The notes: generated from the letters alone by a model not told the origin. 64,000 bases of DNA from Clarkia xantiana subsp. parviflora (GCA_036873135.1 JAPTYO010000002.1:17820452-17884451); one strand, 5' to 3'; shown: positions 22,666 through 34,139, numbered from the stretch's first letter. Translations and numbers: made by a program.

Positions 22666-23243
22666 TGTCGGACCTAAAATCAGACCTATGGCGATTACGT
22701 TTTAAAACGTAGATTTTTGTAAAGAGTCGCTACTAGTTAATTATAAGGCTAACTAGAATCCTAATTGCCTAAGCGTATAACGAATTAATCACCTAGGAAT
22801 AAAATCGGTCTACAACCAGAAATTCGAGTTCGGGGCTTCTGTTACGAATTAAAAATATAATTTTTAATTACGCCCTTTCGGTACTCAATTAAATTATTTG
22901 CCAACTTTTTATTAATCAATTATAAATCGATTCTTAGTATAAACAACAATACAATCTAATGGTATTAACGGTTATCAAATATGATTAAATCTATACAAAT
23001 TAACCTAATGAATATACATAATTAACTCTTTATCATTTAATTAATCTAAAATAATTAAGATTTAAAATTGTTTACGTCAAACTAAATCTACTAATATGGC
23101 ATATTTAAATAAATAAATAAAATAGATAATGTTGCAACATGCAATTAAACTAGAATTATTTGCCCCGACTAAATTAACATCAACATGGTTATTCTAACAT
23201 AACAATAGTAAATAAAACAAAACAGAAAAATAATTAAATAAAT
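22666..23243 (-). repeat. LTR of element A, left part (3' LTR in element sense)
   Basis: Starts TGTCGG after TSD ATCAC. It is interrupted at TAAAT by element B and continues at 32629. It closely matches 38200-38778. Confidence 0.85.
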
Positions 23244-24258
23244 TGTCGGACCTAAATCTGACCTACGGCGAATTACGTTTTGAAAACGTGGATTTTTAAT
23301 TGAGTCGCCACTAGTTAATTATAAGGCTAACTAGAATCCTAAACTACCTAAACGAATAACGAATTAACCACCTAGGTATAAAATCGGTCTACGAGCAGAG
23401 ATTCCGATTCGGGGGTTCTGTTACGAATTAAAAATGTATTTTTTTAATTATGCCCTTTCAGTACTCAATTCACTTAATTTGCCAATTTTATTGTTAATCA
23501 TTTATCCATTATAAACCGTTTTAAAAAAAACCAAAATATATAATACTATCAAACACATTCACATGAAAACGTAATTGACATATTCACCACTTAAATAATA
23601 ATCAATTTTTAATTAACACAAATTAATTAGATTTAAATTATTTAAACCTAAATCTAACATAATAATAATATAGTAATAATAATAATGATAATAATAATAA
23701 TAATGAAATTTAATAAAATAATAAAAATAAATAAAAAAAAAAAGGAAAAACTGACTGAAGTTACCTTCAGAGGAGCGGCCGGCATAGGGAGGTGGCGGCG
23801 ACGGTCGCAGCAGAGGACTCCGGCACAGTGAGGCGGACAACGGTCGGTCACGGCGAGATGGTGTGGGAACTCCGGCGGGAACAAGCGACGCAGTAGCTCC
23901 GGTCAAGAGCTTTGGCGTGACTCCGGGCGGGGGACAGGGAAACGGACGGGAGCTTCTATGGCTCGGAACCGGCGGACCGACGCGGTGACGAGGACGACAT
24001 GGAGAGCAGCGGCACCGCGGGCGACGAACGGCGGCCAGCGATGGGCCCAGGAACTCCGGCACGGTAACGACAGATACAGACCTTGCAGAGAACGAGCGGA
24101 CAAGCACGACAGCAGGTCGGTACAGCGGCGGGCGGTCAGCGTCCGACGCGGCGGGAACGACGCGAAGCCGTGGCGGCGGCCCGGAGGGCGAGGGCGCCTG
24201 TCAGGCCGGCCGGTCGTCGGCGACCAGGCTGCAGCGGGGAGAAGACAACGCCAAAAAA

Positions 24259-24289
<31 letters not shown>

Positions 24290-24774
24290 ATTAAATTTTT
24301 TTGAGCACTAGAGGACGAAAATCGCACGGATCCCGATGAATAGTTTATTATTGCTTTTTGTGGTTTTTTTTTTTTCTGTCTCTTTTACAATGTAAACTAG
24401 ACCCTTATTTATACTAAAACCCTAGTGTAGATTACAGATAAAATTCAAATAAAAAATACTAACAGATAATTATTCTAGAGAATATTCCTAAGGATATTTA
24501 TCTTTACAGATAATTATTCTTTTGAATAAAAATAATATCTGGAGATAAATATCTTACAGATAATTTTCTAAAATAAAAAAAAACTAATTATTATATATAT
24601 ATTTTAAATAATTCTGAAAATATTAAATAAATTCGAAATAATTTAAAATATATTTTATAATAATTTCCCTAATGTGCCTCTGAGCATTTTTGGAGACTTT
24701 GTGGCTTGACGCGTCCGGAATTTGACGTATCATGTGTAACGTCGTTACGTCCGGGTCAAAATCGAGTGTTTACA
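23244..24774 (-). repeat. LTR of element B, left copy (3' LTR in element sense)
   Basis: TG...CA by plus-strand reading, 1531 bp. Minus-strand TATA (TATAAATA) near 24406-24413. A GC-rich block of about 500 bp (23765-24250) lies downstream of it and ends at the splice-donor consensus GAAG|GTAACTT (23765/23764). AT-rich sequence follows. Confidence 0.85.
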
Positions 24775-25019
24775 GTTTGCCCCTCTTTGGACGAACTCCC
24801 GTAGAACGTGTTCGAAGGGGTTTGTCCAAAGACGAGGAAACACTGATTTTGACCAGAAAGTATATTCTCTTCCAATTCTTCAAAGTCTTCAAGGTGGCTC
24901 ATATGCTTATTCTGGTGCGGAAAGATAAAACCTCTGTCGGCGGGACGCATGTTGGCGGTGCCTCCATTAGAGATGCAGAAAGTGAAGCCTCTAGTGGCAG
25001 TGGTGCAGAAAAGTAAATA
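24775..25019 (-). other. Element B: polypurine tract and conserved stem
   Basis: On the minus strand AGAGGGGCAAAC abuts the LTR and serves as polypurine tract. CTTTGGAC...GTCCAAAG forms an inverted repeat around it, conserved in element A at 33432-33500. Confidence 0.6.
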
Positions 25020-25825
25020 GCCTCCAGTGGCGGTGCGGAAAGTAAAGCCTCCAGTGGCGTGCAGAAAAGTAAAGCCTCCAGTGGCGTGCGGGAAAGTAAA
25101 GCCTCCAGTGGCGTACAGAAAAGTAAAGCCTCCAGTGGCGTGCGGAAAAGTAAAGCCTCCAGTGGCGTGCGGGAAAGTAAAGCCTCCAGTGGCGTGCGGG
25201 AAAGTAAAGCCTCCAGTGGCGTGCGGGAAAGTAAAGCCTCCAGTGGCGTGCGGGAAAGTAAAGCCTCCAGTGGCGTGCGGGAAAGTAAAGCCTCCAGTTG
25301 CGTGCGGGAAAGTAAAGCCTCCAGTTGCGTGCGGGAAAGTAAAGCCTCCAGTGGCGTGCGGGAAAGTAAAGCCTCCAGTGGCGTGCGGAAAAGTAAAGCC
25401 TCCAGTGGCGTGCGGAAAAGTAAAGCCTCCAGTGGCGTGCAGAAAAGTAAAGCCTCCAGTGGCGTGCAGAAAAGAAAAACCTCGATCGACGATGCCTCCA
25501 GTGGCGTGCGACAAGGAAAGCCTCCAGTGGCGTACAGTAAAGTAAAAACCTCGATCGACGATGCCTCCAGTGGCGTGCGACAAGGAAAAGCCTCTAGTGG
25601 CGGTGCAGAAAGTAAAGCCTCATATGTCTGAGAAATGCCTCTAGTGGCGTCCGATGGAGAAGAGCCTCTAGTGGCATGTGTCGGAGAAATGCCTCTAGTG
25701 GCGTCCGTTTGGAGAAGGGCCTCTAGTGGCGTCCGTCGGAGAAGAGCCTCTAGTGGCATATGTCGGAGGAATGCCTCTAGTGGCGTACGTTGGATAAAGG
25801 CCTCGAGTGGCTTGACGACTTGAAT
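25020..25825. repeat. 27-bp minisatellite in element B
   Basis: About 17 head-to-tail copies of a 27-bp unit containing GCCTCCAGTGGCGTGCGGGA (25020-25485). More variable copies with CCTCTAGTGGCGT follow to about 25825. As 27 is nine codons, both strands stay open in several frames and give 170-320-aa nonapeptide repeats; this looks like a consequence of the period. Related units occur in element A at about 33570-34050. Tandem repeats upstream of the 3' LTR are known for Ogre elements. Confidence 0.85.
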
Positions 25826-25859
25826 GCATGTCCCTAATTTTTGCCTAAACTGCGCATGA

Positions 25860-26122
25860 CGCGACAACTTAGCGGGATCTTTTTCTTTCTTTTTTATCTC
25901 TCATATTCTTTCCTTTTGCCACGGTCAAAATTTTAGACCGTGCCCCTCGGTTTTCCTAATTTTTGCATGGATTGCCCCTTGGGGTTTTCATTCCATCGGG
26001 ATTTTGTTTTCTCTCCTTTTGCCATGATTGCAATTTCTGAATTTGCTATCATGCCCCTCATTTCCTAATTTTGCCTAGGCTGCCCTTTCGGTTTTCAACC
26101 TAACGGAAGCACTCTTTTTTTG
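25860..26122. other. Element B: run of covarying hairpins
   Basis: CACGGTC (25920-25926) pairs with GACCGTG (25936-25942). CATGATtGC pairs with GCtATCATG near 26023-26054. Each is framed by TTTTGCC and GCCCCTC. Copies with other stem sequences recur at 27190-27262. Confidence 0.65.
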
Positions 26123-27112
26123 GTAGCCGATTAAACGGTGGCTGTGACCCGTACTTTATTTCCCGTCCCGATGCGAGAGTATTTGTAGCCATTTGGAGGG
26201 TGGCTGTGACCCTTTCCTCACCATCTTCAATGTCGCGGGAGCTCTTTTGATTTGTAGCCATTTGGAGGGTGGCTGTGGCCCTTTCATTTATTTCCATCGT
26301 CGATGTTCCAGGAATGCTCTTTCGATTTGTATCCGTTTTAAGGGTGGCTATGTCCCTTTATTTTGTAGTCATTTTAGGGACGACTTGGCCCTTTTTTTTT
26401 TTTTTCCCCACCCTTACAAGATTCGCGGGGTCACTTTTTTATCTGTAGCCATTTGGAGGGTGCCTGTGGCCCTTTATTTTGTAGTCGTTTTAGGGACGAC
26501 TGTGACCCTTTTTATTTTCCCGCCCTTACAGGATTCGCGGGGTCACTCTTTTATCTGTAGCCATTTGGAGGGTGGCTATGGCCCTTTATTTTGTAGTCGT
26601 TTTAGGGACGACTGTGACCCTTTTTATTTTTCCGCCCTTACAAGATTCGCGGGGTCACTCTTTTATCTTTAGCCGTTTGGAGGGTGGCTGTAGCCCTTTC
26701 ACTTATTATCCGCTTTTGATGTTGCGGGAGCGCTCTTTATCTGTAACCATTTGAAGGGTGGTTGTGGCCATTTCAAAAATTCTGCCGCCCTCTCAGGGTT
26801 CGCGGGGATCGCTCTTTATATGTAGTCATTTGAAGGGTGACTGTGGCCCTTTTCATCCCGCTTTTGATGTTGCAAGAGTTCTTTGTAGCCGTTTTAAGGG
26901 TGGTTATGGCCCTTTGAATTGATTTCCCAGCCTCACAAGATTCATGGGAATACCCTTTATATGTAGTCATTTGAAGGGTGACTGTGGCCCTTTTTTATTC
27001 GTAGTTGATTTAGGGACAACTGTGACCCTTTTATTTCTTCACTGCTCTCACAATATTAGCACAAACACTCTCTTCATTTTCCTGTAGCCGATTAAAGGGC
27101 GGCTGTGACCCT
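26123..27112. repeat. Array of pseudoknot-capable units in element B (about 16)
   Basis: Units begin GTAGYCR and end GTGRCCCT. In a typical unit (26185-26215) AGCCA pairs with TGGCT, and AGGG in its loop pairs with CCCT downstream, an H-type pseudoknot layout. Stem-1 pairs change together: AGTCA/TGACT (26822, 26963), AGTCG/CGACT (26481), AACCA/TGGTT (26743), AGTTG/CAACT (27001), AGCCG/CGGCT (27084). Between many units lies a second hairpin, CCCGC...GCGGG. A few units carry a mismatch. The pairing is directly visible; folding in RNA is inference. Confidence 0.75.
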
Positions 27113-28910
27113 AAAGAAAACTGAGTTTTTTTTTTTTTGCTCTTCTTTTTTGCTCTTTTTTTTTGCTTTTTTGCTTTTTTCCTCTCACCTTTTGCCATGA
27201 TTGCCCCTGCGGGTTTTCAATCATGCCCCTCTCCCTGACTTTTGCCTAGGTTTTCAACCTAGCGGGAATTTATTTTTTTCTCTCTTTTTTCTTTTTTCAA
27301 ATGGAAAGAAAATCTACAGAAACTAATCAACAACAACTATGTTACATGCCCCTAATAGCAGATGAAACCTTTTAATTTCTCGGAATTTCTCCGGAGGAAA
27401 ACTTGTCAAATAGGTTGATTATGTCGATGTCTTGAAATGAGGATCCTTTCAATAGGTGGACGATACCGACAACAATTTCGTCCTCTTCTTCCTCTCAAAT
27501 GCTCTTTCATTAGCACGGTCAATCTTCATGGAATCTCGATCCTTTTTAATAGGAAGATTTCTGGATGTCTTCTATCTTCAACCATGCTTGATTTTAACAG
27601 GAATGCCCCACGGCTACATCTGTCGAGTTAGGCTCGTCGCATGCTGGACGAATGGCCTGATTAATGAACACACACGGATGGTGTTGAGTTTGGCACAGTA
27701 GTCCGCAAATGGTAAACTTAGGCATAGATCGTCCGAGGTATCTGGGATAACTGGCATAAGAATGGTCGGCGAGCGAAGGGCCGTACATGAGATGTGCTCT
27801 TCATGAGTTTTGATTTGGATGATTATCCAAGCTGCACAATGGGTAAGGAAAAACTCAAATTTCGGGGATAAAAATGATCACAACTTCTCTTACCTGGGCA
27901 ATGTGCTCGCTATGTGACTGGACCTGCTGCATGTCATGATTCTCTTGCTCCACAACTTGTGTATGTACACCTGCTAAAAAGTACATGCCCCTAGTGGCAG
28001 ACTGGAAATCTCAGAACTTTTTCGGAAAAGGATTCGGTTGATCGAGTCAAGCTACATTGATCGGCACATTGAACCTTTACGGGATTCTCGATGATCTCTT
28101 GAAATTTTCTCATCTCCTGACATGTCCGATCTCAATGGGAGATGCCCCCTGGTTACCACTGAATGGTTTAAACCTGACCACATAACGGTTGTATACCTCG
28201 TCTTGGAAAACGTATGAATTCACACATGGTGGGTGAATTTTTCCATAGAAACTCTTCGAAGCGCTCCCGTTTCACACGGTTGTGGCATTGGTTGAAGTGG
28301 TCATCCGACCTGCAAAAGAGTAGGGACACTCAAATCTCAAGGAAAAAATTAAGTACAATTTAACGCACCTCAGCGTTAGATATCTCGAGTGTGCAATTTG
28401 TTCGTTGTGCAACTGGATGACTGCATGTTCTTTTTTTGTTGCCCCATTTAGCCGGCATAACTTATGTGTACATGATACCTTAACCAAGGGTACCTGAAAA
28501 TGGTGAATGAAAAATCAGTGTAGAGGATATGTGAAATCATGCATGATTTTTTGAAAAATCTAATGTCATTCATTTTATAATTTTGAGTACTTTTTTGAAA
28601 AAGAATCAAAATTTATGATCCAATGTGTTTTGCACAATCATGGAGTTTACTGAGTTTGCTGAGTGCATTATCTGGCTCGAACGCAAGACAAATGCTCAAA
28701 ACAAAGTTTTTTCAAAAAGGTTTTCTCGTCCTTTGTTTAAACTCGAATAATAGCACTCAACTGCACAGTTAAACTATTTTTCAAAAAATAATCAAAACTC
28801 CCATTTTTTAAATGCTCGCTCATGCGAATGTTGAAATGACGATCTTGCCAAAAAAGTGCAATACACCTTGGATAAAAACGAATGACACTTTGATTTTTTT
28901 CTTTTTTAAA
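27113..28910. other. Element B internal region, non-coding, shared with A
   Basis: It opens with T-rich runs and two hairpins: CATGATTG/CAATCATG (27196-27225) and CTAGGTT/AACCTAG (27246-27262). Then comes 1.2 kb collinear with element A 35640-36740, including a well-conserved stretch at about 28110-28170. No protein domain is recognised in any frame. Confidence 0.6.
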
Positions 28911-30540
28911 ATGCTCATGCATGCTCGAAAGTTAAACTCTACTGTTAAGAAAGTTACAACTTACGACATCTTACCTGAATGACGCACATGAAATGCATTC
29001 TGAAAGTTAAGATTCTATTCTAAGAAATTCACAACTTACAACAATTTACCTGAATAATGCATATGAAATGCATATTTTGAAATGAAAATTTCAGGTGGAT
29101 TTTTTTTTAAATAATGCAATTGAGATGCATGCGTGAATTTGAAAGCTCTATAGCTAAAAAAAAACTCACAATTTACCTGAAATGTTTTTTTATAAAAAAA
29201 AATAATGCATATTGAATGCACGCTTTAAAAAAAATCAGGTAAAAAGGTTTTTGAAAACAACACATGGAATACATGTTTGAAACTAAAGGTTCTACAACTA
29301 AGAATGTGTACAATCTATCAACATATTATTTTTCCTAAAACAATGCACATGCGATGCACATGAGATGCACACCTGAGATGAAAGTTCTACAGTCAAGATA
29401 ATTTACATGTTATCTGAAAAGATTTTTTTTTTAATGAGGAAAAAAACAATGCATCTTGGATGCTCAAAATTAAGAATCAGGCGAAAAGTTTTTTTTTATT
29501 ATTTTTTTTTATTTAAAGGATGCATATGAGATGCACATAAATAAACACAAGATGCAAACTTAAAAAGTTCTACAACTGAGAAAAATTACAATTTACCTGA
29601 AAGTTTTTTTCGAAAATAATGCATATGATATGCACGTTTTTTGATTAAAAAATTAGATAAAATGTTTTTTAAACAAAGAGCCCTAAAACTAAGAGAGTTT
29701 ACGGTTTATCTAAAAAGTTTTTTTAAATTAATGCATATTGGATGCATTATTTAAAAATAAAACAATTCAGTTAAAAAGTTTTTTTTTAAATGATGCATAT
29801 GGAATGCATGTTCGAAATTGGAAGCTCTAACAGTTAAAACGGAATTACAAATTTTCCTAAAAAAATTTTTGTTTTTGTTTTTGTTTTTTTTTAAGCAATG
29901 CATATACTATACACTAACCAAAATTACAACTTACCTGAAAAGTTTTTTTCAAAAATAATGCGTAGAAAACACATGCTTAAAAATAAAAATTCAGGTAAGA
30001 GGTTTTTTTTTTTTTTTTTTAAATGCATATAAAATGCATGTTCGAAAGGAAGCTCTAATAGCTAAAAAAATTAATTTTTCTGAAATGTTTTTTTTAAGTA
30101 ATGCATACGTAACGCACGAACAAAAATTACAACTTACCTGAGATTTTTTTTAAAAAAAAAAATAATGCGCATGAGACGCATATTTAGAATAAAAATTTAG
30201 GTAAGGGTTTTTTTTTAAAACAATGCATCTGAAACACATGTTTAGAAAAAATCTACAACTAAGGGATTAACTACTTAGCTAATTTTTTTTGGTTTTTTCC
30301 TGAAAATAACGTATACATAATGCATTTTAAAATTAGAAACTCTAATAGCTAAAAGGGAGTTAAATTTTTCAAGAAAATGTTTTTGTTTTGAAAATAATGC
30401 GCGAATGATGCGTTAATTATAAATTACAACTTACCTGGTTTTTTTTAAAAAATAATGCGAATGAAACACATATCTTAGAACAAAATTTAGGTAAGAGTTT
30501 TTTTTTTTTTTTTTAAATGCAATGTGAAGAATGTATGAGA
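28911..30540. repeat. Array of near-palindromic TGCAT motifs in element B
   Basis: About 22 copies of a motif like AATGCATATGAGATGCAT, spaced 60-100 bp. They alternate with T-runs of 8-18 and short CAGGTAA/TTACCTG blocks. The same organisation recurs in element A (36780-37690), so it is a family feature. The A/T homopolymers may be assembly-sensitive. Confidence 0.75.
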
Positions 30541-31015
30541 AATAAAAGTTATACAAATAGTCGCATGATAACATTTACAACGAAAACAGATCATGTTAGG
30601 GGTGTAAAAAAAAATGTGTGGCTTTGCTCTACAAGGTAGGTTCCACTGATAGGTTCCCGACAAGGTGGTTTCCTCACCCCATTATAGGGATCAAAAGACC
30701 TTTGCAAGCGAGTAGAGTTTTTCCGAGCCGTACCGGCGGCCCAGCCACTCCGGTCGTACCGTACTAAACCTCCGAGGTTCTAGTCGCCTTGGGTTTTAGG
30801 CGTTTTGGATATTACGCTAAAGTGGTGTGTGTGCGAATTCAAATAATGCCACAAAAAAATGTTAGTTAATGACTCTAAAAATATGTACCTGTCACATAAA
30901 AAAACAAAGTTAGAATGGTGAAAATAATAAAAAAAAATAAAAACTCGAAAACATGGCAATAAGCGAATACAATGAGCCCGAACCCTCTAAATCGTCCCCA
31001 GCAGAGTCGCCAAAT
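30541..31015 (-). other. Element B leader and primer-binding site
   Basis: TGGCGACTCTGCTGGGGA on the minus strand (30995-31012) fits the 3' end of a plant tRNA-Arg, the primer used by Ogre/Tat elements. The adjoining leader (about 30600-30830) is conserved with element A 37780-38010. Confidence 0.75.
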
Positions 31016-31088
31016 TGTCGGACATCAACATGGTTATTCTAACATAACAATAGTAAATAAAACAAAACAGAAAAATAATTAAATAAAT
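31016..31088. other. 73-bp extra segment between primer site and LTR in element B
   Basis: It begins TGTCGG, the first bases of an LTR, then switches at AC to ACATCAACATGG...AAATAAAT. That is the element-A LTR sequence found immediately left of B's other LTR (23179-23243). It separates the primer site from the LTR, so B cannot prime normally in its present form. Confidence 0.8.
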
Positions 31089-32623
31089 TGTCGGACCTAA
31101 ATCTGACCTACGGCGAATTACGTTTTGAAAACGTGGATTTTTAATTGAGTCGCCACTAGTTAATTATAAGGCTAACTAGAATCCTAAACTACCTAAGCGA
31201 ATAACGAATTAACCACCTAGGTATAAAATCGGTCTACGAGCAGAGATTCCGATTCGGGAATTCTGTTACGAATTAAAAATGTATTTTTTTAATTATGCCC
31301 TTTCAGTACTCAATTCACTTAATTTGCCAATTTTATTGTTAATCATTTATCCATTATAAACCGTTTTAAAAAAAAAACCAAAATATATAATACTATCAAA
31401 CACATTCACATGAAAACGTAAATTGACATATTCACCACTTAAATAATAATCAATTTTTAATTAACACAAATTAATTAGATTTAAATTATTTAAACCTAAA
31501 TCTATCATAATAATAATATAGTAATAATAATAATGATAATAATAATAATAATGAAATATAATAAAATAATAAAAAAAATAAAAATAAAAAAGGAAAAACT
31601 GACTGAAGTTACCTTCAGAGGAGCGGCCGACATAGGGAGGTGGAGGCGACGGTCGCAGCAGAGGACTCCGGCACGGTGAGGCGGACAACGGTTGGTCACG
31701 GCGAGATGGTGTGGGAACTCCGGCGGGAACAAGCGACGCAGTAGCTCCGGTCAAGAGCTTTGGCGTGACTCCGGGCGGGGGGCAGGGAGACGGACGGGAG
31801 CTTCTATGGCTCGGAACCGGCGGACCGACACGGTGGCGAGGACGACAGGGAGAGCAGCGGCACCGCGGGCGACGAACGGCGGCCGGCGATGGGCCCAGGA
31901 ACTCCGGCACGGTAACGACAGATACAGACCTTGCAGAGAACGAGCGGATAGGCACGACAGCAGGTCGGTACGGCGGCGGGCCGTCATCGTCCGACGCGGC
32001 GGGAACGACGCGAAGCCGTGGCGGCGGCCCGGAGGGCGGGGGCGCCTGTCAGGCCGGCCGGTCGCCGGCGACCAGGCTGTAGCGGGGAGAAGACAACACC
32101 AAAAAAAGATAATAAAATAAAAATAACTAAATAAATTAAATTAAATTTTTTTTAGCACTAGAGGACAAAAATCGCACGGATCCAGATGAATAATTTATTA
32201 TTGCTTTTTGTGGTGTTTTTTTTATGTCTCTTTTACAATGTAAACTAGACCCCTATTTATACTAAAACCCTAGTCTAGATTACAGATAAAATTCAAATAA
32301 AAAATACTAACAGATAATTATTCTAGAGAATATTCCTAAGGATATTTATCTTTACAGATAATTATTTTTTTGAATAAAAAATAATATCTGGAGATAAATA
32401 TCTTACTAGATAATTTTCTAAAATAAAAAAAACTAATTATTATATATATTTTTTAAATAATTCCGAAAATATTAAATAAATTTGAAATAATTTAAAATAT
32501 ATTTTATAATAATTTCCCTAATGTGCCTCTGAGCAATTTTGGAGACTTTGTGGCTTGACGCGTCCGGAATTTGACGTATCATGTGTAACGTCGTTACGTC
32601 CGGGTCAAAATCGAGTGTTTACA
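31089..32623 (-). repeat. LTR of element B, right copy (5' LTR in element sense)
   Basis: 1535 bp, near-identical to 23244-24774. Splice-donor consensus at 31613/31612. It would be the promoter LTR, with a TATA box on the minus strand near 32265. Confidence 0.85.
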
Positions 32624-32628
32624 TAAAT

Positions 32629-32987
32629 GATAATTATATAAATAAAAAAAATAAATAAATAAAGAACCACGGGGACTCACCTGTGGAAGGACACGGGCAC
32701 CTGTGCTGGATCAGATTCCAGCAGCAGCCAACGGAGGGGACGGTCAGCGCGGCGGCATACGGTGGCCGGGATAGACTGGAGAAGGCATGCTAGTCAGTGC
32801 AGGCGAAACCGGCGAACGGCGGAGCTGGCTGCAGAGGACGACATTGCTTGATGAGGCGGGAGCGACGGTCGTGGCTGCTGGCTGGGGGTCGGAGCGCGAA
32901 GGCAGACGGGGGGCGGTCAGCGAAACGCCGCTACTAGCGACTTGTGGGGTGGCTGGCGGCGAGCTGACACGGGAGGGGAGTTCCAGC

Positions 32988-33028
<41 letters not shown>

Positions 33029-33431
33029 GAGGGAGAGAGAGAGAAAAAAAAATTTTACTCAAAAAGACAAATTTCGCACAGATTCCAAGAACATATGTAT
33101 TATTATTATTGCTGGTATTTTTACATGTAACAAAGGACCCTATTTATAGCTAAACTAGGCCCTAAAAATTAGGAAAGCAATATTTGCCTCAATATACACC
33201 TAAAATTCCGAAAAATTATATATATTTATGAATATTACCATAAATATATAATATATATTTTATGAATATTACATAGTATTTAATGCATATCTACTGTCCT
33301 AATTTAAGCGAAACCTATTTTAGCAACCCCATGACCTTCCATATTTAGATATTTCCTTTTTTAAACGCGTTACACATAACATTTTTAACATGTTGCATAC
33401 GTGTCGCGCGTACCAAAATTATGTGTTTACA
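32629..33431 (-). repeat. LTR of element A, remainder of the split copy
   Basis: Continues the LTR after B. On the minus strand: TATA (CTATAAATAGG) at about 33139-33149, then a CT-rich stretch ((GA)n on plus, 32994-33024), then a GC-rich leader ending at CCACAG|GTGAGTCCCC (32681/32680). Confidence 0.85.
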
Positions 33432-34139
33432 GCTTGCCCCTCTTTGGACGGACTCCCGTAGAATGCATTCGATGGGGTTTGTCCAAAGACGAGTAAACAC
33501 TAATTTTGGCTATGAACTATATCTTCTTCCGGGTCTTCAAGTCTCCAAGGTGGCCTTTGGCTTTATTGATGGTGCGAAAAAGTAGAGCCTCTGTTGGCGG
33601 TGCCTCCGTTGGCGGTGCCTCCATTAGCGTGCCCCTGTTGGCGGTGTAGAAAGTAGAACCTCCTTCGGTGGTGCCCCTGTTGGCAATGCCTCCATTGGTA
33701 GTGCGGAAAAGTAAAGCCTCCAGTGGCGTGCGGAAAAGTAAAGCCTCGGTCGGCGGTGCCCCTGTTGGCGGTGCAGAAAGTAAAGCCTCCAGTGGCGTGC
33801 AGAAAAGTAAAGCTTCCAGTGGCGTGCAGTAAAGTAAAATATTGATCAACGATGCCTCCAGTGGCGAGCGACAAGAAAAAGCCTCCAACGGCGTGCAATA
33901 AAGTAAAACCTTAATCGATGATGCCTCTAGTGGCGATCGATAAGGAAAAGCCTCTAGTGGCGTGTATCAGAGAAGAGTCTCTAGTGGCGTCCGTCGGAGA
34001 AGAGCCTCTAGTGGCGTCCGTTGGAGAAGTGCCTCTAGTGGCGTGACTTGCGAAGGCTAAATACTAAGGCTTCGTTCGTCGGGGGTGACTCTCAGAAAGC
34101 TGGAAAACTTCAGATCCTGATTGTCGGTTGTGAATTGTA
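33432..34139. repeat. Element A: polypurine region and degenerate 27-bp minisatellite
   Basis: Collinear with element B 24775-25830 but with fewer and more degraded CCTCCAGTGGCG units. The CTTTGGAC...GTCCAAAG stem is retained. No coding domain. Confidence 0.7.

Larger units (their letters stand above)
23244..32623 (-). mobile_element. LTR element B: sister of A, inserted in A's LTR (level 4)
   Basis: The LTRs are 23244-24774 (1531 bp) and 31089-32623 (1535 bp), nearly identical. The TSD TAAAT is at 23239-23243 and 32624-32628. Orientation is minus, by the tRNA-Arg-type primer site at 30995-31012. The LTR tips resemble A's, and the internal region shares A's blocks in the same order, so B is a subfamily of the same element. 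No retroviral domain is visible in 6.3 kb. An unexpected 73-bp segment (31016-31088) separates the primer site from the adjoining LTR. Confidence 0.87.

Noticed and set aside
23613..24107. 164-codon open frame on the minus strand in the element-B LTR, repeated at 31461-31955
   Set aside because: It begins at GTG rather than ATG, is Arg/Pro/Ser-rich as any GC-rich sequence would be, and its conservation only reflects near-identical LTRs.
24756..25867. Long nonapeptide-repeat frames on both strands
   Set aside because: They follow from a 27-bp tandem repeat being a multiple of three; no start context or domain.
26123..27112. CRISPR-like repeat-spacer array
   Set aside because: Units vary in sequence and spacing, carry compensated stems and sit in a plant LTR element; there are no cas genes.
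28911..30540. Recursive splice sites (TTTCAGGTAA repeated)
   Set aside because: CAG|GTAA occurs on both strands, and upstream sequence on the sense strand is A-rich more often than pyrimidine-rich.
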